In this document: piece by piece, positions 23,561 to 35,014 of the stretch
Numbering within the stretch: position 1 is the first letter of the stretch
How the letters are laid out: the number at the start of each line of letters is the position of its first letter
DNA from: Ophiura sarsii
Taxonomy: Eukaryota > Echinodermata > Ophiuroidea > Amphilepidida > Ophiuridae
Direction: 5' to 3'
DNA length: 64,000 nucleotides
Assembly (NCBI GenBank): GCA_035610835.1
Contig: CM069447.1
Location: 41,736,648 to 41,800,647, forward strand
Position numbers and translations under genes: made by a program
Notes under the pieces: model-generated
What the model was told of the DNA's origin: nothing
The model's input: the letters and a program-made list of their open reading frames with translations, nothing else
The model's database searches: none

Positions 23561-25713
23561 CCCCCCCCCCTTCAGAATGTGTAGGCCTAGCTGCTATGAT
23601 CTATAAAGCAGTATACCTAATCCCACCTGTTCATCTACCTAACCTTTGACCTCTATAAGGTCATAAGGTCACCAGAACACCTGTGGTAATACATCTTGTT
23701 GTCCCCCTCCTCCCCCTCACTGTGATCCTATCAAAAGCTCAACTTCTACAGTGACTGATGTATATTTTATCACATACTGAAGGGGCTATATCTTACTCTC
23801 TCTCCAAGGGGTTCTATAAGTAAGACCTGTTATGCCTGGGGAGCAAAACGGGTCAATGGTGTCACATAGATGGGTAATCCATAAGGAATTTGAACTCCCC
23901 GGGTGCTCCAGGTGCCTCCAAAGTTGACCCTGGTAACCACGGATGGCATAGCAGGAATATAAGGGGTCACGCTACTCAGCAAGTAGGGTCATTGGATGCC
24001 AGTCTCGGAGGGCTTGGAGTATTGGGTTGCCAGGTCTCCGGGGAATTTGGAACCGAAATTGGAGGGATTTGTGATTTGAGCTGGTGGGGTTAACCGGGCG
24101 ATCCAAATGGGATTTACAGGGCTTTTATAATTTTTTCTGTTAGGAATGGTGCCGTGCGTGCTTGTGTTTGTGTATGGAAGATGCATTGTAGTTTGTCTGT
24201 TTTGGTGAAGATGAATACCGGTGTGACCGAGAATGAACCAGTGGGGATGCCCCAGGGGTTGATGGGAAGATTTAACATTCCCCCTGGAGGCTGTTTGTCC
24301 GCCCCCTCCTCTAATCCAATAAAATGAAACACTCTTTTTGTAGCGTTAATAATACAACCTATGAAAATTGCTGGAAACTTCAAGAAATTATGTCGCGGTT
24401 TAGACACTGTACCAAACTACCACCCTGGCAAAAATCTTCCAATTGAAAACTGAAATTGAAAAGTGGCAGGCAACAAGATTGGAAAAAATAGCAAATTAAA
24501 AATTCACGTTGAATGTCAAACTCATTATATGACACCTCCTCATTCACTTAACTTGTAAAACATTACCTCCTTACTGCAGGTAATAATAGTTGATACACCT
24601 GTGTAACTGTGGCAACCCTATTCCCATGGCAACGGGTTACCTGTCAAATGGTACACTTATGTCAGTTCCCATACAGTATTTCAGCATGATTATCAGTATG
24701 TGCAATATTAGGGAATTATGAATTAGTCACCAGGTGGGGCGCAGTGTTGGCACACAGCGAGGGTCTCCATGGTGGAATACTTGATTGAGGAGAGAGTACC
24801 GATGATGATGGTTGATTTTACCATAAATACGGAATATGATTTTTACCTAGGACTAGACTCGTGCCTCCTCAATAGCCCAAAACTGTGCCTCTAAACCTAA
24901 TACCTCTAAACTTTAGTAGCAAAGACCCAGATCTAGTGTTGTGACCCCTTGGTCGCAACTCGCTGCGTTCGCAGCTCAGTATGAGAGCTAGATTTTACCA
25001 CCAAATTGTGATCTGGGCTGCTTTTCGTTGACTATCTCATCTTAGTTTAGGCTCAATAGCGTTTTCAGGCCAAATCGTGTGTCAAATTGGTTGATACTTT
25101 GTCATTCACTATTTTCAGAGAACAAGGACTTTATAATGAACATGGAAGTTAGGCTTACTAATTCTTCAGATATTCACAGCAAAGAATTGATTTGACACGA
25201 GTCACTGAGAGAGCATTGACTTGATTTGACTCACTTAGTACATGCAATAGAGAGCAAAGACTTAACCCGAGTCATTGAGCAAAATGAAAGTCTCTGAAAG
25301 AGTATAGGCCTACTGTACAGTTTCGATTGAATTTATTGTTTCAAGACTTTCTAAGCACAGCGAAATAAGTGCAACAGCCAATTTAGCCAAATTAAATGTG
25401 GAAAATTAAAAGCAAACATTGTATACATTATTAAAGCAATCCTTAACCCGAACCTCATTTTGCATGAGTGGATATGATCTCTATTTACAGTTAACATAAC
25501 TGTGAACTTTCAGTTTGTCAATTGATGGAGGAGTTGTGTGTGTACTCATGCCACGCAGACAAGCTCAGATATACATTTTTATGATGGTGCGAATATTAGG
25601 GGTGGGGGTGGGTACTCGCATTGAAAGTCGATCCACCCTTAAAGCCCCTTTTCACACCTCTTCATAAGTTTATGAGGGTATACTGTCAAACATCAGTTGC
25701 CCTCAAGAGTATA
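23561..25713. other. No gene recognised
   Basis: Open frames reach 97 codons and are not recognisable. A weak threefold repeat of GAGAGCAAAGACTT and GAGTCACTGAG words spans about 25179-25285. A G4-like TAGGGGTGGGGGTGGGTAC lies at about 25597-25615. One end of dispersed repeat U lies at 24861-24929. Confidence 0.45.
24861..24929 (+). repeat. Dispersed repeat U, copy 1
   Basis: GTGCCTCCTCAATAGCCCAA followed by AACTGTGCCTCTAAAC and TAGTAGCAAAGACCCA. The inverse sequence occurs at 62352-62406. No terminal structure is seen. Confidence 0.65.
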
Positions 25714-25961
25714 CACTCTTGGAAAAAAGGGTGCTTCAGAGGTTCTTGGCTGTCCCGTTTATGGAACCCTTTTTAGAACCTTTATAGGTTCCACAAAGAA
25801 CCTTTAAAGGTTCAAAAAGAACAACAAAATGCGTCTTTAGAACCTCTAAAGGTTCTTTACAAAAGTTTTGGGGGTTCTTTAAACTAAAAGAACCTTTAAC
25901 CCTGAGGGTTCCATATACGGGACAGCCAAGAACCCCTGAAGCACCATTTTTTCTAAGAGTG
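25714..25961. repeat. MITE family F (CACTCTT ends), copy 1
   Basis: A 248-bp element with ends CACTCTTGGAAAAAAGGGTG and CACCATTTTTTCTAAGAGTG. The inverted arms continue through GCTTCAGAGGTTCTTGGCTG and CCGTTTATGGAACCCT, more than 50 bp in all. The centre repeats AGAACCTTTAAAGGTTC palindromes. TA stands immediately outside each end (25712-25713 and 25962-25963), the classic Tc1/mariner-type target duplication. Confidence 0.92.
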
Positions 25962-26533
25962 TACTCTCACACCTCAGCCCCTCACTATTATTCCCATTTC
26001 ATCTCTAAACTGTTCAGTTTTTAGTCACTTTAGAGTGAAATTCAGGTGTTTTTTCTTGCCTGTTTCATAAAAGCAGGCTCATTACAAGAGCCCATTTGCA
26101 TTGTCAATCTGTTCAAAATACCCCCGTATAAATGCACAAAATTGAATCAGAGTTAGACTGCACTATAAGAACCCCCCCCCCCCATGTTCACCAGCATCCA
26201 CTTACAAAAATTGACAACACACATAGCAATCAAAGTAACAATAAAATGTCCTCCTCCCCCTGATCACATACTTGCAAGGCAGATGGGATTCATCACTCTT
26301 GGTATTTTGTGTCCAAACTCTTCTGATTCACCGAAACTCCCGACCCCCATCATTAGATGGTGTTAAAACACAGGGCATAGTTATAATGGGAACCATCAAA
26401 TGTTTCTTTATTCTATTTGTCTGTGGTGGTTCTAGTTCTTCCGCTTTGTTAATTACCATCGTAGATCATCATTTGCGGCAAGTCGCGGTTTGAACTTGTT
26501 TCGTTGGTATGCCATTTTGTATGTGAGCTATAT
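25962..26533. other. No gene recognised
   Basis: C-run near 26170. The patch 26420-26510 is more CpG-rich and non-repetitive. No other signal is seen. Confidence 0.5.
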
Positions 26534-26638
26534 ATTGGTACAGTAATTCTTTAGATAGATTTTGAAAGTTGGGAAAGGTTTCTGAAAAATCTGTTTTGTA
26601 TAATATGGTAAACTAATGCTCCATGTGTAAATTGTTAA
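26534..26638 (+). repeat. MITE family A, copy 7 (5'-truncated)
   Basis: Only the last 105 bp remain: TTGGTACAGTAATTC, GATTTTGAAAGTTGGGAAAG, the CTGTTTTGTATAATATGG block and a decayed right end TGTGTAAATTGTTAA. The left 140 bp are missing. Confidence 0.85.
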
Positions 26639-27029
26639 ACATGTGGCATCTGCTGATTGGACATTTAGGGAACATTCGTTTAGTATAACTTTGTAAAGTG
26701 TATGCAAAATGCAACAACTTTATGCAACCTATCCAACATTTCCCTCTATAAACTAACAAGAATCCCCTTAACTCACCCTACAAAACATCTGCTCAATGTC
26801 GCAAATGTACCGTATGTCCGCCCATTGGACATTTACGCGTTACAGTAGCACATGTAACAGTAGCACATGTATACAGCAGCCGTTTTAGCTAATGGAATGG
26901 GGGATGTAAAGGGATCTTAGACTATAGAGGACATGGGGTTTAGGTTTGATAACTTCCCGACTTGACGGCAATAGGAACTCCATTCAGATTCCCTATCACT
27001 TCCCCAAACTTCCTCTATTAGAAAGGCAC
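26639..27029. other. No gene recognised
   Basis: Contains a small tandem duplication of ACAGTAGCACATGTA at about 26842-26872. Otherwise unremarkable. Confidence 0.5.
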
Positions 27030-27248
27030 ACTGTAAAAGTGCAACTCTTTGCGCTACATTTATTTTTGTGTGTTTTTCACGGTTGAAACAGCTACTGCGA
27101 AAATTATAACACACACATGTATTTCTTTTGCATATCATATAGGTCTATGTGATAAAGCTACAAATTGCGAATTTAAAAATATGCAGAACAGTTAAAAATT
27201 GGCGAACAATAAATCTGCGCGAAAATTACCACTTTACCATCGGTACAG
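27030..27248. repeat. MITE family T2 (ACTGTAAAAGTG ends), copy 1
   Basis: Left end ACTGTAAAAGTGCAACTCTT then TGCGC. Right end GCGCGAAAATTACCACTTTA followed by CCATCGGTACAG. The inside repeats CGAAAATTATAAC and TTGCGAATTTAAAAATAT words. It is related in style to family T at 8035 and shares its ends with the copy at 29027. Confidence 0.75.
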
Positions 27249-27279
27249 GGTAGGCATGTGAATCATGAAAGGTAGAAGT

Positions 27280-27352
27280 ATAATAATAATAATAATAATA
27301 ATCAGTATTTATATAGCGCCTTTTCCAAATGGCTCAAAGCGCTGTGATTTTG
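27280..27352 (+). repeat. TAA microsatellite joined to an AGCGC repeat
   Basis: A (TAA)n run is followed directly by TCAGTATTTATATAGCGCC, a TTTTCCAAATGGC stretch and TCAAAGCGCT. Fusion of TAA repeats with a TATATAGCGC...AAAGCGC module is something I recall from repeats in marine invertebrate genomes. Its class is unknown to me. Confidence 0.6.
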
Positions 27353-27380
27353 CTGCTGGTATATAGAGGGGTGAATCATG

Positions 27381-27508
27381 TTGGGCAATTCCAATTGAAA
27401 TACATACACCCCCTTATGGAAGAGATTACCTTATTGTTCTACACAGGGAGTGGGGAAGAGTAAGGGAATGTCTTCCATAGGGTGCGTACAGATTTGGAAT
27501 AGCCCAAT
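27381..27508. repeat. MITE family E, copy 2
   Basis: Left TGGGCAATTCCAATTGAAAT then CATACACCCCCTTATGGAAG. Right CTTCCATAGGGTGCGTACAG then ATTTGGAATAGCCCA. About 128 bp. Its right edge lies directly against family A copy 8. Confidence 0.8.
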
Positions 27509-27737
27509 GTTCATGTGGCTATTGGTTTTACCATTTTTACAAAACAGATTTTCAGAAAACTTTCTCAACTTCCAAGGTATATCTCAAGGATTACAGAACC
27601 AATACTATGCATAGTTGTACTTATTTCAATGCATTTCACATGGTGATTCCAAATATGGTAATAAAATTCAACAATTTTGACATTTTTGAAACATTTTGTG
27701 AAATTTTGAATGTCGTCTGCCGCATGGAAAGTGTTAA
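27509..27737 (-). repeat. MITE family A, copy 8 (outer left end lost)
   Basis: Reverse-oriented. It begins TTCATGTGGCTATTGG, missing the terminal TTAACACT, at the very edge of the family E element. The right end is CGCATGGAAAGTGTTAA. Part of an open frame of 74 codons overlaps it but follows the repeat. Confidence 0.88.
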
Positions 27738-29026
27738 TTTGTACACTTTTAAACTTATTTGTATCCCGTTACTAATATACATATATCCTTCTTCTTTGTG
27801 TTTTCTTTTCATGTCTGTAACCTCGTCATGAACATCTTGAATCTGCAGGTAAGTTCAAATTGTTTAATATTTAAACTTGCAAGTAACAAACCATTTAATA
27901 AATATGGCCATCAGATAGGTAGGGGCCTTTGTAGTTATGTGACTATGCATTTGAACTTGAATGAATAAGATTATGAGTAACCTACTTAGATTGGATTGGT
28001 CAGCTAGGGACATTGGAAATGACCAGTAGCAATGGTCATCTTGGGACACCCGCACTGACCATGCTGACTGGTCAGATGTTCTATATTTACTTGTGGGTCA
28101 ATCTAGAGACATAAATAAACACACTCCTTGGGTCATTTGGGGACACCATGACTTAGTATAGTATTGACCAATGCAGTGGTCACTGTATGTCCTATTTGGT
28201 TTGTTTTGTTTGGGGTTGGCAGAACATGGTCAATGAAAGATCTTGTGTCTGTATGCCTTTGGAGTTATTTTATTGTCAGTCATGTAATCTTGGATAATGC
28301 TACAAGAGGAAGGTCCTGTGACATTATGCCTATTTCGACAAAGGGACATTATGCTGCACAAAGATATATATAGAGCAATACAAATAAAACATATAGGCTT
28401 ATCAGCTATGTCTATCAATCAAGGTTTTGCAATTTGTCTATAAATGTTAATGAAAATAAAAATATTATTAAATTAGATTAAAAATAGTGATATACTGTTT
28501 AGGTTTTTCCCAAGTTGGGATTTGATAATAATAATTTACACAAAAATTACATGTCTGACAGAAAATATTTCTTCACAATTTATCAATTTTCAACACCAGA
28601 AAGAATTTCTCTAAATGATCTCCGACTCCGTGGTTACACATAGAAGAGCATTAGTCTGCAGCGAAGGCATGATCCTTCCGCGCATCCTCCCAAGTGCTTG
28701 TCAATAAGATCAAGTCTCCTCCCAAGTGCCTGTAAACAAGACTAAGTCGTATTGACAGTGCCCTCAGTCAATTAGCCCTTGGACACCTTCAAGTTTGATG
28801 TGTCAACATCTAAAGCTACTGTACAAAGGCTCGTGCAGTGTTTGTATAGGCGTGGATGGAGGATAGAGTTGCAGGCCATTTCTTTTTAGCCGAGCAGCGA
28901 GCGTTTAAGGGTCTGAAGGGTCTGTCTGTAAACCAGTTAGTATGTCAGCCTTATGGTATTTGGTTATATGTCATGTCATTTAGTGCCTTGTAAGCAATTG
29001 AAGATATTAATTAAGTTGGGGGTACT
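27738..29026. other. No gene recognised
   Basis: TGGTCA and TGACCA words cluster at 27990-28220. TCCTCCCAAGTGC is tandemly repeated at 28685 and 28718. A modestly CpG-rich patch lies at 28610-28700. Nothing coding can be supported. Confidence 0.5.
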
Positions 29027-29161
29027 TACTGTAAGCGTGGAAATTTGTATAAGCGAATATATTTATTTTGTATATAAGTCTATGTAATGAACTTACTTTC
29101 AAATAGCAAATTTAAAATGGCTGGAAGTCGGCAAAGCGCGAAAATTGCCACTTTTACAGTA
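29027..29161. repeat. MITE family T2, copy 2
   Basis: Ends TACTGTAAGCGTGGAAATTT and GCGAAAATTGCCACTTTTAC then AGTA. Length is 135 bp, with TA at each extreme edge. The interior GCGAATATATTT and AGCAAATTTAAAATGGC resemble the 27030 copy. Confidence 0.8.
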
Positions 29162-29182
29162 TTTGGTTTTATTAGTCTCATG

Positions 29183-29428
29183 TCGTGGGCTCAGAAACAA
29201 AAGGCCTTATCTCCATTTTGACCATTCTGAGAAAAAGACTATTGAAGATTTGTAATCACATTGGGGAGATGGATATAGGCGTTGTGATACTGGCTATAAC
29301 TTTAAAAGGGGTTGTGTTATGGAGATAAGGCTGTGTTACTAGAAAGAGTATTTCTTTTTGAACATTTTGATACCAAAATCTAATTTGTGAACAAATGGAG
29401 ATGAGGCCTTTTGGTTCTGAACCCTCGA
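29183..29428. repeat. MITE family G, copy 1
   Basis: Inverted ends: TCGTGGGCTCAGAAAC near the left and GGTTCTGAACCCTCGA at the right, followed inward by AGGCCTTATCTCCATTTTG and AAATGGAGATGAGGCCTT. Second inner pair: GGGGAGATGGATATAGGC and GTTATGGAGATAAGGC. A homologous copy lies at 44975. Confidence 0.85.
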
Positions 29429-29522
29429 TGTTATTGTCTGAGGATGACAATTTGTATGTGAACCTCATAATCTGTGGTTATTGACCCAATGTTAGCATTG
29501 TGATGATCTCAGATCAGAAATA

Positions 29523-29774
29523 TGTGACGCGATCAAGAGGAATGAGTCGGATGTCGGGGAATCCCAAATTGAGATCTGGCCAATTCAAAATGGCGGCTTA
29601 CACAAGTTTTGATGGAAATTCATGTATACAATTTGACATAACTTTGGAACAAAACGTCGTATCGACATGGGGTTTTCAGTTTCCGAAAGCTCTAGGTGTC
29701 TTCTTTAAAACTGTATTAAAAACTCATTTTCGACCAGGGTCGACATCCGACTCATTCCTCTTGATCGCGTCACA
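29523..29774 (+). repeat. MITE family B, copy 3
   Basis: Opposite orientation to copies 1 and 2 and nearly identical to them. Both ends read TGTGACGCG.../...CGCGTCACA with TA immediately outside. The long open frame on this strand again stays open across the element, including the stretch MSRMSGNPKLRSGQFKMAAY. Confidence 0.92.
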
Positions 29775-31930
29775 TATCAACCCTGACAACTAGGGTCAAG
29801 TTCACCTGTTTTCAGGTGTTACATTTTATGAGCTTTTTTGTAAAAAGTAGACACTTTTTCATCGTTAACCAAACCTAGGCCCTAAATTTATAAATAGAAT
29901 GCAAATTGGATTAACAAACACTCTTCTCATATTTAAACTGTGTGTCTTGAGATTTATTTTTGATTTTTGACACATTTTCATGTAAATATCTCTTTGGACC
30001 ATCTCCGTGTTTGGTGTCGGACTAATCGGTACTCTTTTGAAATTATTCAACAGTTTGAAGTATGAAGTGTCAATTTAAGCAAGCTAGTGACACAATCCTA
30101 TATACATTTATGTAATTGCATTATGAAAACGGTATATGTATCGCAAACAAATCACACCATTACGCAGCGAAATGAATTGCACCCAAAAAATATGAAACGG
30201 TGACAAAAATTGTGATTGAAAGTGTGTCATCACTAATTCATATCTCAAAACTACTTTTTGTTTTCCTCTGACGGATTGGTGGATTCCCCCCGCGCGCACG
30301 CTCGCTGGCTAACACCAACTCTCAAAATTTGTCACCGTATTGCGATGTATTGTATAAATTTGTATTTTTGTCAAGCCATCGGAGAGTTGGCATTATTTAC
30401 AATTAACAAGTTAAACGGTCCCATCAGGTGTTGGAAGTCATCATATCTGTGCTGTTTTTTAACACGGGGTATTCACACTGACTGGCGTGACGGTGTTGAC
30501 CTACGCTCCGGTGTGGGTCCTGATGCTGTTCCGAGGCAATCTCCGAGCTCATATAACGTTAGCTAGATGCAGGCGAGAAAAGAGTACAATTTTTCCTTCC
30601 CAAGTCGATTTGCGAGTTGTTTATGTACAGCTCCCCATGCATTCCTAAGTAGTTTGGATTTGGTGAAACAATTTCTGACTCTGGGGTAGTCCTGCCAGAG
30701 GAGTGAGTGAGCCGCACTGTGTTTCAAGAGTCGTGCGATTGTTACGCTTTTACGAGCAGCCGTATCTTTAACCCGGATGGTACACAAAAAAACCACGCGC
30801 CACAGTGATGAAGACGGGCAATTGACTGCCGACTCTACCTGTATTATGGTTGCGTGCTACGCCAATCACCAGCCCAAGAGATGGCGCTTAACGGCAATTC
30901 CATGTACCGATCGCTCATCTTTTCTTCTTCCCGCCATTGCCAAATCGACTGCCTGTGCAGCTGCGACATTTGATTACACATTTACGAAATATATTTTGTT
31001 TTTTGCTTGACTTGAGACGGCGCGGTTGTCGCTGCGGCCTTTCTAACACGACCCAGATAAAGCCGTCATAACCGTGGATATAAACCTCCGAAACACCTTT
31101 ACGCCCGTCCGTCCATACGTCTTTCTCTTAACTGATTTCTAGCTAGTCTCCAATGTGTCCAGGTTTTTGAATGGTTCATTAGCACAGGCAAAGCTTAAAC
31201 AACCACAGGGCCCCCTTATTGCCGAATTGAAGCGATAATATTCACTCAGCCCTACTAGTGGTCTAATTTAAGATGCGACGTGATGAGAAGAGAGAGAGAG
31301 AACCTCGGGCTGCGTAATAGCCAGTTCTATTTAATTTTTAATTGGACGGTTTCCCATTTCATATCACTTTTCTTGTCAATAACGTCGGGTTTGAGTTGGG
31401 TAAAAAGTTATGAGAAAAGTTGAAATTGTGAAATTGGGATGCGTCCCTCTGAGAGACGAGCCGTTGCGTTTGATTGCACTGGGGGTTTGGTAAATCTCCA
31501 AACTGCTAAATAATTCCGCCGGCGCGGGTCTCTGAAGACAACTTGAGTGACAGCTTAAGCGTTCTTCAAAGTGCGCGTAGTACATAGGGTAGTCGGTATT
31601 TCGCAAATTGTGCCGCTTTTTTTTTTTTAATATGTAGGGGCGGTGAGGACACGAAGATAGGTCATTTCTCGCGGATTTCTTGTATGACGTGTTAGATGCC
31701 GTGCGGCGGTGTGAGAGAACAGGTTTCGGTTAAGATGGGTTGACCCCGTTTTAGATCTGTGAAGATTGTAGTAGAGAGCAGAAATTAGCATCATACTTCA
31801 TGGGCACAGTTCATTTATGTATATGAAATATATCTATCTTGGTGTTATTTTGATGAAAAGGTGTACTGTATAACATTTTTTGAATCCCAACTTTATGAGC
31901 TCAATATGATCCCTAACATACGCTGTGCTA
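29775..31930. other. Low-repeat, CpG-richer region; no confident gene
   Basis: From about 30130 to 31720 I find no repeat family of this window. CpG and mixed-composition DNA predominate, with ACGTTAGC, CCGGTGTGGG and several TAAT cores. Overlapping open frames of up to 102 codons on both strands match nothing known to me. This could be regulatory DNA or contain short unrecognised exons. Confidence 0.4.
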
Positions 31931-32099
31931 AACTCATCAGTTCACACTTTTGTATGTTTCAGTGAATTGTGTCTCGGGAGATGAGGATAATGTGACAAAA
32001 AACTGATCCCTAGAATGCACCGGGTTAACTTGATCAGTTCACGCTTGTGTATGTTTCATTGAACTGTGTCTGGGGAGATGAGGACAGTGTGACAAATCT
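31931..32099 (+). repeat. Tandem duplication, about 100-bp unit
   Basis: AACTCATCAGTTCACACTTTTGTATG... and AACTTGATCAGTTCACGC recur about 100 bp apart. Each leads through GTATGTTTCA, GAACTGTGTC and GGGAGATGAGGA to GTGACAAA. Identity is roughly 85 percent by eye over 70 bp. Confidence 0.75.
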
Positions 32100-32560
32100 A
32101 ATAATTGGCGATGTCCAAAGCAATTGTAATGGACTAAAATTTAATCTGTATTGGTCAGCGCACAAAGCAAACTAAAAACCACCGTCAAATGATTCCTTTC
32201 GTACCGGCTGTCGAGTAAAAGTTCCGGCGGCAACTCCTAGGAGAAATAATATATCTCTACGTCTCTACCTTTTTTTCTATCCCGCTCAATTAAAAGCAAG
32301 CAGTTCGGACAGGTATCGTTTTTTTGTGTGCTACGATTGATTAAAAAAGATAATTAAGTGGCCGTTGTATTGAGCTGGCCACCTTGTGTTTCAATGGCGC
32401 TCCTTAGTGATTTAAATGTCGTTTCAACGTCCCTTTTGTCATTTTAGCCAATTTGTTTGAAGCGATGTATTGTGGGTATTAATTAAGTTGTCAAGGGGGC
32501 GGCCATTGTATTAGATCCTTCAGTGGTTTGTTTTTATATGGTCATCTCTCAAATTACCTG
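32100..32560. promoter_or_regulatory. Candidate conserved non-coding region
   Basis: No repeat recognised. Two homeodomain-type cores each precede a GGCC word: AGATAATTAAGTGGCC (about 32349) and TATTAATTAAGTTGTC with GGCGGCCATTG (about 32478). GATTGATTAAAAAAG and TGATTTAAATG add further AT cores between CpG-bearing segments. Function is inferred from composition only. Confidence 0.25.
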
Positions 32561-35014
32561 CATGGAGGGATGGGATTTATTCATTTCCTTTTTTTCTTGT
32601 GTTTGTGCTTATACAGCAAAGCCTGATGGGTAATAATCGATGAAGACTCCATGGTAATCACCATGGTGATACCAGGTTTTCCTCTCCGGGCATCCCCCAC
32701 TGGTGGGATGTCCGCGGATTCATCTATCTATCCCACAGGATCTTAACGTACGGTCTGCTTCACAGAATGGCCTTAGCATAAGAAAGTACACAAGAACTCT
32801 CCGTCTCGATCACTGGCCAGGAGTCCCAGTGGTAAATAGAAGGGGCTTAATAATGTAGATAAGCCCGTAAGGCTTACTCGCCCTTATCTGTTTCCTACGG
32901 ATGAAGCGATATAGATAGGTTGCGTTTGGTAAAGGTGCAGGCAGGCAGGCAACCAGGTTCAAGTGTACAGTATAAGGTGATTTTTGCGCGTAAAAATGGC
33001 TGTTACCTATAGCTGCTGTAAAGCGTTCACCACAGCTTTAATGCAGTCTGCCGGTACGACGTTACACACAGCAGCTATGGATGTTACATGCTTTGAGCGA
33101 TGATAGAAGGATACTTTCGAGAGATCGTTACGTAGGGATTTGATTCAGTTGGCTATAAGCATGATAAGATAAACACATCCCATGTAGATCATAGTACGGA
33201 ATCGCAACAAAAAAAAGCTAATTCGTTAGTACATTGTACTTCTCCGAGGGACATCGTCAGATCTATTTGTAGAATCTTAATTTTGCGGATGTATCTAAGT
33301 GTATGTAACAGATGTACTTTACTTACCCCCCTATGTGATATCACTAGGGTCCATTGTGTATCATAACATACAATATTTACTGGTTAGTTAACAAGCGCTG
33401 CGGCCGGGGACGATAATGATACACATTGTCGGTTCGGTTGTGGAGCTTTTGTTTGTCGAGTATGGATATTGTGTTGATCCAGCTACTGTGTGTTCTTGCA
33501 GCGTAGCCTGCTCTCTGCGCAGCGGTGCGATAGCTAAGGCGCCCTCTTCCGGGATTTCTAGACCAACACTGCCTGCACACATTGGTGCACAGTCAGCAAG
33601 CGTTACAGGCCCCGCTAGATTTGAATCATTCATAGCTGCTGGATGTTACAAAGTATCAACCTCATGGTGATATTTTGATGCAAATGCACTAAAAGTAAGA
33701 TACAGCAGCTATTATTGCAAGTTATAGCTGCTGGATGGTACAATTGTATTATCCAATGGTGAGATGGCAATACCATGGGTATAGAAACACGAAAGGCAGC
33801 TATTAGTCTAAGCTAACAAACCATATTCCCCAAACAGTTTGGTTTGTAGGTTCAAATAATCTCAGCCAATTTTCCTCTCACCAGGTTGCGACAGTTAACC
33901 GACTGAAGTCAATCAAAAATCTAAATTGCCTTTACTGTTCGGTCCTGGCTACAATTTCCAAACCGAGTTTCAGGTAACGTCAGGAGGGTAGCGAACACTG
34001 CGTCCATTGGAGACAACATTTCACTGTTAACTCTTTATCCGGCGCTCCGCTGGGAAATTTAGCGGTGGGAATACGACGGGATATACGCACCTTTCGCGCT
34101 AATATTTTTTGCCAGTTTGCTAAATCATGGATGGAAAACCTATATTATATCATGTTGTCACACAGCCACTTTGGGCTGTTTAAAAATAAAACATGTTTCT
34201 CCAAATGTGTTTTTGCAAAGTTTTCTTTTGGCCCATTTTTCGACAAAGAGTACACAAAACATTTGATAACTTCATAATTAAACTTGCAATCTCAAAATTA
34301 GACTCATTCAAAATGGCTCCTTCATTTGTCACCGAATTTGTTACTGTTCTTATGCCACCCTTGGAAAAATCTACACACAAAAATGTTATTTTGAAAAGTG
34401 TCTTTGCGCAACATAACTTGTTTGAGCAATCTTGGCCTGTCTTGTTCTTATGTTGGCCAAAATTGCTTTTATTTGTTTTGTTAATACCAGGTATGCTGGG
34501 GCGTGGTGTACCAATGAATCGATGTCGGCAGATAGGTCCGAAAATTAGGTACAATAATACGGAAAACAAAAAAAGACAGGGGAACCATCGATTTTCTGAT
34601 ACATGTCATGCGGGACATGAAGCCATGATATCGAAATCTCGGGATATAAAGGTCACTGATATATTGATCGTATTGATATGAGTATTGAAAAGGAAAAATC
34701 CAAATGCATCGTGAGAACAAATCTTGACTTGGCGCAATTTATTGTGGGTGCGACATTAAAATCTTCTTTGATGGTACAGGAAGTTTTCAAAAATATTAGA
34801 ATTTGTTGTTTAAAAATTAAAATCTTGTTATGCTAGCAGCTAGCTTGGTACTGGAGCTATATCTTGTCTGTTGTAGGTGAACCTAGCCAATTTATGTCTA
34901 AGGCCTACAGTTACAGAGCCGTAAATTATAAGGAGACATGCATAATACTGTGTCATTGTCCACTACAGTGTGTTCCGTAACAAAATGGCCAACTGATGTA
35001 TGCCACTGATGCCT
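32561..35014. other. No confident gene
   Basis: Small hairpins occur: CCATGGTAATCACCATGG (about 32649) and GGCATCCC/GGGATGTCC around 32690. GATAGCTGCTGGATG-like words repeat at about 33630 and 33725. Three overlapping open frames in both directions at 33377-33670 and a 162-codon frame at 34193-34681 are discussed as rejected calls. The GCAGTAGCC-type words are not organised into an element. Confidence 0.4.

Noticed and set aside
33377..33670. Three overlapping open frames of 67-84 codons in a CpG-richer patch
   Set aside because: The minus-strand peptide looks vaguely protein-like, but no family is recognisable and frames conflict across both strands.
34193..34681. 162-codon open frame (longest in the window), with a 129-codon frame on the opposite strand
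   Set aside because: The peptide is rich in F, L, C and K with no domain I recognise. Equally long frames on both strands over the same DNA argue for compositional chance or an unknown repeat.
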